64,000 nucleotides of DNA from Chaetoderma sp. LZ-2023a. Lineage: Eukaryota > Mollusca > Caudofoveata > Chaetodermatida > Chaetodermatidae. Location: the NCBI GenBank assembly GCA_034401795.1, contig CM067372.1:35714351-35778350 (forward strand). Direction: 5' to 3'. The notes under the pieces were generated by a model, which ran no database searches, was not told the DNA's origin, and was given only the letters and a program-made list of their open reading frames with translations. Of this stretch, positions 9,104 through 19,983 are shown piece after piece. Numbering within the stretch: position 1 is the stretch's first letter; each line of letters opens with the position of its first letter. Both the position numbers and the translations under genes were made by a program.

Positions 9104-9800
9104 AGAGAAGGAAAACGATCATAAAGATCAATATACATCAGAAAACAGCATAGCGCTTGAATAGCTGATAAACACATAGCCAGGCTGATTATGACGTCAT
9201 TAATCCCGTGACAGGAAAAATTCGATCCCAACAAAACATCCAAGTGCAAGGACGAATTGTATGCTGAATGGATAAGTCGACTACACAACCATCAGATACA
9301 TATAGATAACTCTTTTCTGGCAAAAATGTTAATTATCTCCCTTTGTTTGTTTACAATAATTAACATCACCACATTATCAATAACTAGATACCTGACACTT
9401 TGTATAGACAAACCATCCAACGTGACGAACCGGAGAACTCCACCATCTGCACGCCTCTTAACTCTCTCCACCTCATGGGGAAGGAATTGGATCAAGAGGG
9501 CAAAGTGAGAAGACCTTTATACTAGGCCTCCAACTCACTGGACATATTTTTCATTTGGTTAGATAACCTAACAGTGTTAGTAGGAAATGGAACCATGGTG
9601 GAGAGAAAACTAACTCTCTGCAACTGTGATGTCACAACCTAGCGTCATACAGACCTGTGGACAGAAACAGAAAGAGAAATTAGTCCTAGGTAGCACCGAG
9701 TTGACCTAAACCAACTAACTAAGGCGCTTATCACGGTAAACGCGAGTCCCGGAAACACAATACACCGGGAAGAAAACTCGCTAATTTTACTAGAAGTCAC

Positions 9801-9851
9801 CTGATTTAAAGGTCCTAAGTCCTCCTTTGGCGAATTGATACTTCCCGCCAT
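9801..9851 (-). CDS. Candidate leader exon of element 1 Gag-like gene
   Basis: An ATG at 9849-9851 opens 17 codons ('MAGSINSPKEDLGPLNQ') ending CAG/GTGACT. An acceptor at 9038 (CCCTGTTTCAG/GGACCG) lies in the same phase and leads straight into the Cys-rich module of the Gag-like ORF. Splicing would remove a 763-bp intron. Elements 2 and 3 have acceptor-like sequence at the same place, but their leader exons were not found. This is inference from splice signals and phase. Confidence 0.45.
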
Positions 9852-9929
9852 CCAAAAAAGTGACTATCACACCAAACAACACCACTTAAACTAGTTTAAG
9901 ATAAAGAAAAGCTTCAGCACAAAAAGACA

Positions 9930-10136
9930 TGTGTGAACTCTCTGCCAATAATCTAGCAAAGAGGAAGTGCTAGTCTGCGCATGCGCGGTGGTGGGGCTGG
10001 CATCCGCCAGACTACGCTCTGACTCCCTGCCCAGTAGGGGCACCTAACTGTTTTAAATCTGAGTGTTTATTGAGTGAAAGCCAATATTTAGCAATATCAA
10101 AAGTATTAGGGAGGTAAGTATACTCTTGAAGTGAAA
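9930..10136 (-). repeat. Element 1 5' inverted terminal repeat
   Basis: This is the inverse of 3130-3310, plus a 5'-specific tip (about 10115-10136) found again only in the ICR. The promoter of the element is expected here; no core promoter motif was identified. Confidence 0.92.
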
Positions 10137-11190
10137 ATTATTTATAGTTGTAATGCCATGATATAGTATCTCAATCAATTTAACTCTTTAACCTAAGATT
10201 TGTCCAAAAATTTTAATTTCCTCATACAAAATGTCCATTTGCAGAACAAGAGAAGACTATTTTTTTGTAATTTACCACTGGAATTACTGGTTCGGTTATC
10301 GAGACAGTCATTCCAGCGGTAAATCTTCAAAAATAGTCTTCTCTTGTTCTTCAACTAGACCTTAGTGCAGAAGCCTTTTTTGGATGGTGAGTGTGAAAGG
10401 GTTAAAGCTAACACATTGTGACAACAATAATAATACTAGTTGTGGAAGCTGTTAGGCTGGTCATAATAATAATAATAATAATACTAGTTGTGGAAGCTGT
10501 TAGGCTGGTCATAATGATAATACTAGTTGTGGAAGCTGTTAGGCTGGTTATAATAATAATACTAGTTGCGGAAGCTGTTAGGCTGGTCATAATAATAATA
10601 CTAGTTGTGGAAGCTGTTAGGCTGGTCATAATGATAATACTAGTTGTGGAAGCTGTTAGGCTGGTCATAATAATAATACTAGTTGCGGAAGCTGTTAGGC
10701 TGGTCATAATAATAGTACTAGTTGTGGAAGCTGTTAGGCTGGTCATAATAATAATACTAGTTGTGGAAGCTGTTAGGCTGGTCATAATAATAATACTAGT
10801 TGCGGAAGCTGTTAGGCTGGTCATAATAATAATACTAGTTGTGGAAGCTGTTAGGCTGGTTATAATAATAATACTAGTTGTGGAAACTGTTAGGCTGGTC
10901 ATAATAATAATAATACTAGTTGTGGAAGCTGTTAGGCTGGTCATAATAATACTACTAGTTGTGGAAGCTGTTAGGCTGGTCAATAATAATAATAGTATTC
11001 AACGAAAGCTGATCCTTCTTAAGCCTAACATTGTGGATCTTTGGCAATCTTTCTCAAATACAGGTGATGCATGAGTAACTAATGAAACATGTTTAAAATC
11101 AGAAAAGCCTTATCAGACCATACTGCTTTCATAGCTGACACCATCAGATGTTACATTTTACTCATAGTCTCATAGCTTATCTCCCCTTAC
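10137..11190 (-). other. Intron between exons i and j, upstream of element 1
   Basis: Contains a family A hairpin at 10184-10403 (outer arms of different type), the 39-bp array, and about 200 bp of plain AT-rich sequence before the donor of exon i. Confidence 0.7.
10424..10990. repeat. 39-bp minisatellite, 14 copies
   Basis: Fourteen units of 'GGAAGCTGTTAGGCTGGT' plus an ATA-rich spacer containing ACTAGTTGTG. Most units are 39 bp; length varies only by extra ATA triplets. The period is a multiple of three, so both strands stay open as artefactual ORFs. It ends 200 bp from exon i. Confidence 0.95.
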
Positions 11191-11293
11191 CTATAACGGC
11201 CATGAGTGAGTTAAAGTTGCCGATATTAATACATTCTTTGGCGACATCGATGAAGAACTCTATCATCCGGACTCGGTTCCTCTTTTTTAAATG
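11191..11293 (-). CDS. RASGEF1: RASGEF1 exon i, catalytic domain
   Basis: 103 nt, phase 0 in and phase 1 out. The acceptor is TATTTCTGCAG and the donor ATAG/GTAAGG. It encodes 'RMIEFFIDVAKECINIGNF' and 'NSLMAVI', nearly identical to vertebrate RASGEF1 and containing the region where Cdc25 domains insert their helical hairpin near the GTPase switch. A 39-bp minisatellite (10424-10990) and DIRS element 1 lie in the following intron. Confidence 0.96.
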
Positions 11294-11516
11294 CTGCAGA
11301 AATACACAAATAAAATGGTTAAATCTATGACAAAATGTATCTCAGTCTGCCAATATCTGGATTAAATTTGTATTTATTTATGCTAATAAGTATTCGCCAT
11401 AGAAATGTCACTGACTCTGGTGAATAAGACCCATAAGTAAAGGAACTGTAAAAGTAGTAGAGAAACAGACAACAAAAATATTTTGCTATGTTAATTCTCC
11501 AATGCATAGTATATTT

Positions 11517-11590
11517 GGAATTAATATGATTGGAAGCCGCTCGCTACTGCCTAGGCCGCAACAGCTTCCAGCCATATTAATTTCAGAATA
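11517..11590. repeat. Family B palindromic hairpin
   Basis: Arms 'AATATGATTGGAAGC' and 'GCTTCCAGCCATATT' around a short loop; a diverged copy. Confidence 0.55.
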
Positions 11591-11924
11591 TTCCACAGCT
11601 TTCCTGTATTATTGTCCTAAAATTGAGATATGGGGAATTCATATATGAGCGGGTTAAATTCATTTCAAAATCTATCAGCTAGTTCACTCTGTTAGGGTAT
11701 AAAGCCACACAGATAAATACGTTAAACATAAGCTATTCATATTTACATTAACATCGCAATTATTTTGATAGGATGAAAAAGAAAAGCTTGCCAATAGCTG
11801 GTGCCATGGAGATATTGAGATTTGTCATGAGCAGCTACCATGTCCTTAGTGAATACAGCATCTTGGATTTGGGTGGAAGATTATATATAGTCTCAATTTA
11901 GTATGCTTATTTCATTAGATTTTG

Positions 11925-12077
11925 GTATCATTGAGTGCCTATAAATGGCAGCTGGACTGTATGCCCCAAAAGGGGGCTGAGATTGTGCAGGAATGAAAAC
12001 GGCACAACGACCAGGGGATAAGATTGTACAGTGCATAGAGCATGCAATAGCATGGAGTTCAGCACAATATAAATGCA

Positions 12078-12110
<33 letters not shown>
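11925..12110 (+). mobile_element. Possible LINE/SINE 3' tail ending in (TATC)n
   Basis: About 150 bp of moderately GC-rich sequence ('GGGGGCTGAGATTGTG' then 'CACAATATAAATGCAC') ends in eight or so TATC repeats. Non-coding bodies with a simple-repeat tail are typical of LINE 3' ends. No coding sequence remains, so this is tentative. Confidence 0.35.
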
Positions 12111-12284
12111 ATAATTAAGGCCTGGATAACTAGGAATGCTTGGTATCTCTGTTTCAAATTCTCGATTTGTCGAGAACGTCATCATGATGTTAGTAGTTAC
12201 AAGGGTGTGGTACACTGTGTAATGCAAATTTGTGCATGACATTAGAAGAGCTGCGGAATGGACAGGGGACAAGTTTTTTTGGTT

Positions 12285-12480
12285 CGTGAGTGTCCAATTG
12301 CAGGGAAATGTCTAACTGTAACGGCCAAAAGATATTACTTTTGATATTTTATGACTGGAATGATAGTTACTGACCCAGTTATTCCAGTGGTAAATTTTCA
12401 GAAATAATCTCTTAGCCTGCAAATGAACGTTTCTCAAGATCACTGCAGATGCTGAATTTGAACCACTTGGATATTAATAG
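12285..12480. repeat. Family A hairpin element, diverged
   Basis: The right half is recognisable ('TTCCAGTGGTAAATTTTC', then 'CAAGATCACTGCAGATG'); the left half is eroded. Confidence 0.6.
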
Positions 12481-12573
12481 GCTAAGTAAGACCTGAATGG
12501 TGGACCATGATAAACTGACCCTCCAGTAGCTATGCAGGTCTGTACTTGTTTTAGGCATAACTAAGTAACTCAC

Positions 12574-12669
12574 TGTACATATTTCTGTGGCTATGAGATA
12601 ACTGAGGCGATTAAACCATTGAACATAAGCTTCTAGGTTACTCGTCTTCTTCATGTCACGGAATGTGGT
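12574..12669 (-). CDS. RASGEF1: RASGEF1 exon h, catalytic domain
   Basis: Thirty-two codons in phase 0/0. The acceptor is TTTATTTCAG and the donor ACA/GTGAGT. It encodes 'NLEAYVQWFNRLSYLIATEI', the conserved core helix of RASGEF1 catalytic domains. The 3' end of DIRS element 2 is about 660 bp upstream in the preceding intron. Confidence 0.95.
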
Positions 12670-13330
12670 CTGAAATAAAACACAATCTTATTGTACAAGA
12701 TAAATTATTAAATTCTAATCCACAATATGCTACTCATAATAGTGTACAAACTCCTACTGTGAGGCAAGCACTGCTACAATGACAACCAAACTGTTACTGT
12801 GGCGGCACGAAAATAAATACATAATCAAAATTGTAACCAGTATTTTGTCAGATTTCCTGACCAATATGGTCCCTGATACTTGCCTGTATTGCTACTTCTT
12901 AGCTACGACTCACAAATAGTTTAAGTTGGTCTGTCAGTCTGTCTGTCAAATTTGTAAATATTTTTGGCAAAGCAGCCTATGTCACAACAGTAGCATGCTC
13001 ATCCTTGTTTTGTTTGACACACACCACCAGTAAAGAAGATAATGACAATAAACAATTATATTATTCAGAAAATCCATTTAGACAGTCTAGCCTGCAAAGA
13101 AGTTATTTGTTCTGCGTCTGAACATATCCATGGATCTATCCATCTATCAGTCTGTCACTTCGCCAGCCACTTAATCAACGAATCCGTCCCAAAATCAAGT
13201 CAAGGAGGCATCCAATCTGTCACTCAAGTATCTGATGTCATAATTAAAATGTCATTTGTTAGGTGCCATCACAATGAAATGATGTAGGTCTGTCACGAAA
13301 GTGGACAAGGTCAGATAGTAAGGGTGACTC
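12670..13330 (-). other. Intron between exons g and h, part 1
   Basis: AT-rich intron with a dispersed motif 'GTCTGTCTGTCAAATTTG' near 12930 that recurs in altered form near 29460. No exon was recognised. Confidence 0.6.
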
Positions 13331-13594
13331 AAAAAAGCATCGGCGTTTGTTTCTACGAGAATTCTTAATACTTACCAGATGTACTATTATGATAATGTCT
13401 ATTATCTAGTCTAGCTCAAAATAAACAATTACAATCTCCGCACTATCCTGGTCCTGCCCATACTGTATCCGGGAATTACCATAGCCGCAGGTACCGAGTC
13501 AATTCCCATTCACAGTCAGATTCGTCTTATGTTTGCCTTGACAAACAGTGAAAGCAGCTCAGCCTCACCTCAGCGGGGCGGCTGAGACAGGGAC
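13331..13594 (-). repeat. Element 2 3' inverted terminal repeat
   Basis: About 13375-13535 is the reverse complement of about 19375-19530 (for example 'CTATCCTGGTCCTGCC' against its complement). A few differences between the two arms suggest some age. The outer 44 bp are specific to this end and recur in the ICR. Confidence 0.9.
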
Positions 13595-13695
13595 ATAGTA
13601 CATCTGGTAAGTATTAAGAATTCTCGTAGAAACAAAAGCGGATGTTTTTTTTATTCTACTTCGAATAATACTTACCAGATGTACTATTATGATAA
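13595..13695 (-). repeat. Element 2 internal complementary region
   Basis: 13595-13653 complements the 3' terminus and 13654-13695 complements the 5' terminus. The join near 13653/13654 lies in a T-rich run. The 3'-end half has several mismatches, consistent with an old insertion. Confidence 0.9.
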
Positions 13696-14301
13696 ACTCC
13701 GGATTTCGACAGCCAAGAAATACCGGTGGGAGGAGTTGAGGCTCGAACCAGCACTCATCTACCATCTGACAGAGAAGGTTGTGAAGAGACTAGAACTCTG
13801 GCATATGCTTGGGTTCCGCTATCTGACTCATAGAGTGCTAAACTTCCATGGTCTAGACCACGCTCTGCTCCTCATTTGTCCGCACAAATTCCAGAGGGTT
13901 GTCAAAACGGGGAGCAACACCCACCAGACCCGGGTCAGCTCCAAGTCTCAGCCAGGCCAGTCCAGTAGAGTGCAAAGAAGCTACTACAACTTCTAATTTT
14001 GAAAAAAACACTCAGTATATCAAATAGGCTTTCAAATTGGAATGAGTCTAATGTCTGTTGAAAGAATAAGATACTCTTGGCCAGACTATTTACTTATTCA
14101 GTCTGGTAAATCGACTGTAAGTAAACTAATATTAGTCACTTAATTAATGTAAACACTCACCATTTTGAGTGCTTGGTCTTTTCTTGTTCATCACAGGAGC
14201 TCGGCCCAATCCACGGTCATCCTCGGATCATGTGCATAGCCATTGTTCAGTGCATGTGGAAGAACCTTGTGATATGTGCGAAATAGTGGTCGGATGTGGC
14301 T
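13696..14301 (-). other. Element 2 3' untranslated region
   Basis: Lies between the recombinase end and the ICR. No ORF of note on the minus strand. Confidence 0.55.
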
Positions 14302-15843
14302 TTAGTTAAGATTCGATAAATTGGTGACGGCTACCTGATTAAGTGCGCTGGAGATATCGCGAAGGTAGAAATCAGTGAATGACGACTCGGCATGCCATTG
14401 TGCTACAGACATCACCTCTTCTAATGAGACACCCTTATAAAGGGCCGATGCTGCTGCTAGTGCTCGGACCTAGTGGCCGTTTGCATGATCAATCTGCTTT
14501 CCTGTAGCAATTTTGTGCGACATCTGAATAGCATCGACTACCCAACGAGAAATAGTATCTTTCGAGGCACGCAAATGAGGAGCTTTGAGACATAACCACA
14601 GAGATTTCAGGTCATCTCTCCACCCCTCAGTATGTTTCTTATACATTTTCAGACATCTGACAGGACACCAAGCAGAAGAGTTTGGGTCATGTCCAATTAA
14701 ACTTGGCAAATTGATTGGCTGTCCTGGATATTTAAGTGACTGATTCTTTGCCAGGAAACAAAGATGTGGAAGTAGTCTTAAACCTTCACCCGTGATAACA
14801 AAACGGTCTTGTTCGGCAGAAAGGGCATGTATTTCGCTTCTCCTTCTCGCCGACGCTGCTGCAACCAAGTATACTGACTTAATAGTTAACAGTTTAATAT
14901 CTATAGATCTAATTGGTTCAAAGGGAGCATGCCCTAAAACCTGTAGAACAAGAGATAAATTCCATGCTGGGATAGGAATTGGCTGTCTAGGTCGAAAATC
15001 GCTCATTCCTTTAATAACTTCATTTAAAGTGTCATTCTCCACTCCTTCAATGGCCAGACTGGGAACGACTGAAGCTAATGCAGACTTATATGCTGCTATA
15101 CTTGAAGGTACAAGTTTGTCAACTTCGTATAAATGACAGATAAAATCTGCTACGTGTTGAACAGATGCAGCGAAGGGATCAATATCTCTTCCATTACACC
15201 ACTCTGCAAATTTGTTGATTCTATAATTATATGTTCTTGTGGTTGACCCCCTTCTGGCTGAAGCGGCAAACTTCGCTGCTTGCTCAGAAAAGCCACCCTT
15301 AATTGCACGTTGCTTGATAACATCCATGCAGTCAATTTGAACATTTCCGGTCTGTCGTGGAGATACAGACCCTTGTCCTGAGAGATTAGATCTCTTCTGT
15401 CTGGAAGAGGAATTGGATTGCAGACCAGAAGGTCCAGCAGATCCGTAAACCATGATCAGCCTGGCCAATGAGGGCCGATCAGAAGTACTTGGCACACACC
15501 CTCTTTTGGGATGAGAATCGTTGGAGGATACGCATATGCGCACATTCCCTTCCAACTTATCGCCAGTGCGTCTACTGCTAAGGCTAGCGGGTCCAGGATT
15601 GGTGACACGTATGTGACCATCTTTGCATTTTGTTTCATCGCAAATAGATCCACATTTGGCTTGCCCCAATGTTTGAATAGAACCTCCGCTACCGATTGGT
15701 TGAGCCGCCATTCCGTCGGATGACAACCCATCCTTCGACTGAGAGCATCCGCTAGGATGTTCAATCTTCCTGGAATGTGTGCTGCGCGAAGAATAACATT
15801 CCTCTCTTGGCACCACAGCAGAAGGTCCCAAATCATCATACAC
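14302..15843 (-). pseudogene. Element 2 tyrosine recombinase, nonsense mutation in catalytic domain
   Basis: The recombinase is recognisable from about 15330: 'RRGSTTRTYNYRINKFAEWC', then 'SARRRSEIHAL'. A TAG at 14470-14472 replaces the residue between the catalytic His and Arg box, where element 1 has Ser. The frame continues beyond it through 'AQWHAESS' and 'DFYLRD' to a TAA at 14302-14304. One base change would explain the stop. The upstream part of the frame overlaps RT. Confidence 0.88.
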
Positions 15844-17470
15844 AACTCTGGTGATCCTGTCCTGCCCTGGCGGTTCAAATAAGACACCACTGTTGAGTTG
15901 TCTGTCCTGACCAGGACAATCTTGTCTCGGATTAAGCCCTCAAAATTTTGAAGTGCCAATGTAACTGCTAATAATTCGAGAACATTGATATGTTTCTGCG
16001 CAATGGTCCAATCCCATTCCCCTGACACTGACTGATCGTCCAATACCGCTCCCCAACCCATCGTCGACACATCTGTGAAGATGGACATCTGTGGTTGAGT
16101 AGGTTGTAGAGGAACACCTCGCAGGAGATTCTGTTCTGATAACCACCACTGAAGGTGGAATATCAATGGTTCTTATACTGGAATTCTCAGAGATAACGGA
16201 TCCGTTTTCTGAGACCAGAATGGCATTAGATACATTTGAATTGGCCTGCGCCTGAGTGCCGCATAAGGAACCACTTTCTCTAGAGATACTAGTAAACCCA
16301 GTGTTCTGAGAAATTGGCGCGCCATCAGAAAGGCTCCTAGAGAAACTGACTCCAGTACCGCAATCAAACTCTTGACTCTGCTCTCCGCCGGAAAAGCTCT
16401 GCCGTACCCGAGATTGAAAAAGATTCCCAGATAAACAAACTCCTGGGATGGAGTGAATTCTGATTTTTCTAGATTCACAATGCATCCTAGATCCATTAGT
16501 AAGGCTAGGACTACATGAAGATTGTTGCGCAGAGTGACTGGATTCCCCACCTTCAGCAGCCAGTCATCTATGTAAGTGTGAACAGCTATGTTTCTCCTGT
16601 GAAGATAAGAAGTTATGCCGAGAACCACTTTGGTGAAGACCCTCAGAGCTGTGGTCAGACTGAACTGTCTTGAAATGCAAAGCGAAGGTATTTCTGAAAA
16701 GGAATTGACATTGGAATATGAAAATATGCATCCTTCAGATCTATCGATACAGCCCACATGCCTTTTCTCAGCCCCGTCATCACCGCTGCTACCGTCTCCA
16801 TCTGAAACTTTGGAGAAAGAATAAATTTGTTCAATGGTTTGAGATTGAGAATTGGTCTCCAACCTCTGGTATGTTTCAGAATGAGGAACATCATCGAATA
16901 GAAGCCTAGTGAGGACTGATTGCGGACTAGATGAATCGTGTTCTTCTGCCGAAGATCTTTGATTTCTGAGCAAATGGCATCTAGACGATCGGATTCCCTT
17001 GGAACGGGAATCCAAACTGGAGTCGATGTTAATGGAACTAATGATTGACAGATGAGCCAGTCCGGTTTGTAGCCGTTTCTTAACCACTGACAGACTAAAC
17101 AATCTTGCACGACCTGTTCCCACTGGTTTGAGAACAGCTGAAGTCTGCCTCCGACAGTAGGAATCTGCACACAGCTGCCGGTCGATATTGCATGATAAGA
17201 CATTAATTCGCTTAGGTGAAGATTCTCGACTCCCTTCATTTCTGACATCACCGGAACGGATCCCACCGGAAACCCGTCAGGAACGTCCTCCACGGCCGCC
17301 CCACGGTTTCTTGGAATATGATGGTCCGGGACCACCGCCACGGCTACCCTTATGATAACCGCTGTGACCCGAACCGCCACCCTTCCTGTCCTCCCCATAC
17401 GGCCTCTTATTAGAGGGCTTGTATGAGGATGAACAGCCAGGTCCCTGTGATCCGGATGCCCAATGGGCAT
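15150..17470 (-). pseudogene. Element 2 RT / RNase H / MT-like ORF, multiply broken
   Basis: Reverse transcriptase motifs are present ('SIDLKDAYFHIP' near 16720, 'TYIDDWLL' near 16570), as is RNase H ('FTDVSTMGWGAV', 'RTDNSTVVSY', 'LADALSR') and the MT-like tail ('DLFAMKQNAKM', 'YAYPP'). Breaks: a frameshift near 16660-16680, an in-frame TAA at 16173-16175, a small deletion after 'ILIPK' near 15500, and an in-frame TGA near 15456. It is not functional. Confidence 0.88.
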
Positions 17471-18720
17471 CAGGGCCAGACGGACAGAAGGGCGATCTCT
17501 GGCGCTGCCTCTGTTGCTCTTGCTGATGCTGCTTATAGGACTGCTGCGGCTGAGTCCTCTTCGTCGACTTCCATGACTTGCCGACTACTTCCTGCTCTGC
17601 GACCATTGACGCGACCTTGAATAAGGCTTGTCGTGCCGAGCCGCCGAAAAAGCCTGGACCAATGAAAGGTGCAGAAGATAATGCAGCCCTCATCTCAGGT
17701 CCTGGTTCTACACAATCGAGAACCATTCTCCTCCGCTCTGCCAATGATCTGGTGATCACTCTGGCCAGGCAATCTTGGGACAAGCGCATGGTGTCCCGGA
17801 CAACCCCGGTAGCAGCCTCTGGCACTTCCCCACCTTCCACCACGCAGGTCAGCATTCACTGCAGGACAGTACAGGGGTGCAAGAGTGCAGCCATAGCTGC
17901 CCTCGCCGCATCCTCAATGAGCGTTAACTCATTAAAAGGATCCTTATTAGCCAGTATCTAGCGAATTGCCGGACACGGATTCACCGCAGTCCATCGACTC
18001 CAGCACGGGAGCTGGGACTACAGCCGCTTTTACCCCGGCAGACAACGGAACTCTGAGAGGAGCCACACCTACCGCTGCCGGAATGCCGACGGGAACCAAA
18101 AAACACGGCTCCACTGACAACGCAGGTTGAACGAAGTCCGGGTGAAATATGCCCGACAGAACATCGACATCACCACCCAGCTGGCAGACCTCTACAAAAC
18201 CCAAGGGAGACCCTTGGGACGTACTCAGTTCTACCCCTACTGAAAGATCCGGCATGTCGGAATCTTCCATAAGCAGGAGATCTTCCTCCTCTGCCGTCGG
18301 CTCTTGAGCCAAGACCGGAGGAAGGACAGGTGCTCAGCCCTCCACAGAACTGGACGGGCCATCGATAGGTTGCCCTGAACCAGCCTGCATCATCAGGAGC
18401 GTGGACTGAAAGGACTCAAACATCACCTTGAACTGGGCCACCCATACACCCAATGCCCAGTTCATGCGCTCGTTCAGACACTCTTCAAGACCTTTTACTG
18501 ACATCTGATCCAGCTTGGCCACCTTATCCCTCGCGATCCTCTCCAAACGTGCACGTCGATCACGATCGAACTCTGCCACCAACTCCAACGACCACTTCGC
18601 ACACACATCACAAGGACTTCCCACCTTGCACTTCATGCAAGCCATACAGTGATGACCCGAGTACTTGCGCTTCATGAACCGATTACACTTCTGACACAGC
18701 GTGTCCTGGTTCTTGGCTTT
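17277..18720 (-). pseudogene. Element 2 Gag-like ORF, broken
   Basis: The Cys/His module lies at 18592-18696 with the same spacing as element 1 (ending 'CDVCAKW') and is preceded by an acceptor-like GATCGCAG at about 18721. An in-frame TGA near 18334 and a frameshift between about 17947 and 17855 split the frame. The C-terminal part has the shared 'GPGFFGG' segment and a Gln-rich then Arg/Gly-rich tail ('KPWGGRGGRS'). Confidence 0.82.
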
Positions 18721-18721
18721 C

Positions 18722-19369
18722 TGCGATCACAGAGTAAGAATTAAAATGCTGCACATGAAATACGATGACGAGCAACACGCACAATTGACTTGATTGTAAC
18801 TGAGAATTACTTAGAAACATTAACTTTCTCTTAGATTAATGATAATCAAGTCTTTAGGCAGGAAATATTTGAAACTTTTTTGAGTGAAAATTTATAAACA
18901 CGACTTGGTAATTAACTAACGTTAAAATAGCCAAGAAATAAACACCGATCGCTACAAACACCCTCGTCATTGAAGCGAGAGCTAAAGATCGGCATAAAAC
19001 AGAGTGCATAGACATGCCAAGCCAAAACAAAATGTTAATCATGGGCGCCGCCATCTTGGCTAAGGGCGCATCTATCTTGGAAGGAACCGAGTCGCAAGAG
19101 AAATTAACTGAGTACCCGGATAAGATTAAACAGTTACCGAGTACCGGAGCGACTCCAACAATGGCTACCATTTTAAAATAACGTGCCAATTTAAGGAAAT
19201 TTTATTCAGTCATTACGGCACGAATGTATAAATTTTAGACTGATACAACCTGCCCCTGTGATGACTTTCCTTTTCCTTCCATGAAGCCAGCAATGGATAA
19301 CTTCAAACACGCTGAATTCCGTTAAAATTTGCAAAATATTATGAGCTTAAACACATGCGACTTGAGAAG
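18722..19369 (-). other. Element 2 5' leader region
   Basis: Between the 5' terminal repeat and the Gag-like ORF. An open frame with an ATG at about 19187 exists, but its donor phase does not fit the acceptor before the Cys module, so the leader exon is unresolved. Confidence 0.45.
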
Positions 19370-19563
19370 TCAGCATAGACGAATCTGACTGTGATTGGGA
19401 ATTGACTCAGCACCTGCGGCTATGGTAATTCCCGGACACAGTATGGGCAGGAACAGGAGAGTGCGGAGTTTTTAATTGTTTATTTTGAGCTAGACTAGAT
19501 AATAGACATTATCATAATAGTACATCATAATAGCACATCTGGTAAGTATTATTCGAAGTAGAA
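19370..19563 (-). repeat. Element 2 5' inverted terminal repeat
   Basis: The inverse of the 3' repeat, plus a 5' tip ('AATACTTACC' side) copied in the ICR. It contains a small local duplication of 'CATAATAG' near 19513-19535 not present at the 3' end. Confidence 0.88.
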
Positions 19564-19845
19564 AGTCTGAATTGCATGTCATTGATGAATTTACAATTTA
19601 ATCAACATTCTATTGAATATTGTGAAACTAATTTGACTGGGAGCTCCCAGTCAAACTACTTTCACAATATTCAACACGTTACCTGCATAGTTAGTATCTT
19701 TGATATTGAGATTCGGGGAATTCATGGTTCAATGTTAAAATTGATTCAAATGTGCGTATGAAGTGGGTGGAGCTTAGCTAGAAATGGGTGGAGCATAGCG
19801 AGAAATAAATCCCTCAACTTATTACCCTTGGTCCATCTATCTCAC
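19564..19845 (-). repeat. Family B hairpin (19611-19678) beside exon g
   Basis: A near-perfect palindrome of about 68 bp: arms 'TTGTGAAACTAATTTGACTG' and its complement with a GAGCTC centre. The rest is plain intron. Confidence 0.75.
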
Positions 19846-19983
19846 CTCTTTGTTTGACTTCTCGTTATGGAAGGCCTGTACAAATTCTTCTGGTCCAATC
19901 TGACTGAGTCGCTCTAGCTCTATATGAGTTAGCTGCTGAGCCAGGTCTAAGGGAGCAGTATTACACACCTCTACTATATCAGT
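19846..19983 (-). CDS. RASGEF1: RASGEF1 exon g, start of Cdc25/RasGEF catalytic domain
   Basis: Forty-six codons in phase 0/0. The acceptor is TTGTGTTTCAG and the donor GAG/GTGAGA. It encodes 'LAQQLTHIELERLSQIGPEE', the diagnostic start of the RasGEF catalytic domain, followed by 'FVQAFHNEK'. The next intron contains DIRS element 2, whose 5' end lies 282 bp from this exon. Confidence 0.95.

Larger units (their letters stand above)
3087..10136 (-). mobile_element. DIRS-type YR retrotransposon, element 1 (apparently intact)
   Basis: A 7.05-kb element read on the minus strand (5' end 10136, 3' end 3087). Order: 5' terminal repeat, leader and Gag-like ORF, RT/RNase H ORF, tyrosine recombinase ORF, ICR, 3' terminal repeat. 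The ends are fixed by the ICR, which contains complements of both termini joined together (junction between 3425 and 3426). No target-site duplication is visible, as expected for tyrosine-recombinase integration. All three main ORFs are open, and the ICR differs from the 3' end by a single base over about 55, so the insertion is probably young. It lies in the intron between RASGEF1 exons i and j, in sense orientation. Confidence 0.95.
13331..19563 (-). mobile_element. DIRS-type YR retrotransposon, element 2 (degenerate)
   Basis: A 6.2-kb element, minus strand, 5' end 19563 and 3' end 13331, with limits read from the ICR. The order is the same as element 1, but all three genes are interrupted. 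It lies in the RASGEF1 intron between exons g and h, in sense orientation. Protein similarity to element 1 is clear throughout, but the terminal repeats are unrelated, so it is a separate family. Confidence 0.93.

Noticed and set aside
10408-11074. Long Ile/Val/Thr-rich ORFs on both strands
   Set aside because: The 39-bp period is a multiple of three, so open frames on both strands are an arithmetic by-product.
13725-13760. A tRNA/SINE B-box-like motif (GGTTCGAGCC on the minus strand)
   Set aside because: No A box at suitable distance and no clover-leaf; it lies in the 3' region of DIRS element 2.
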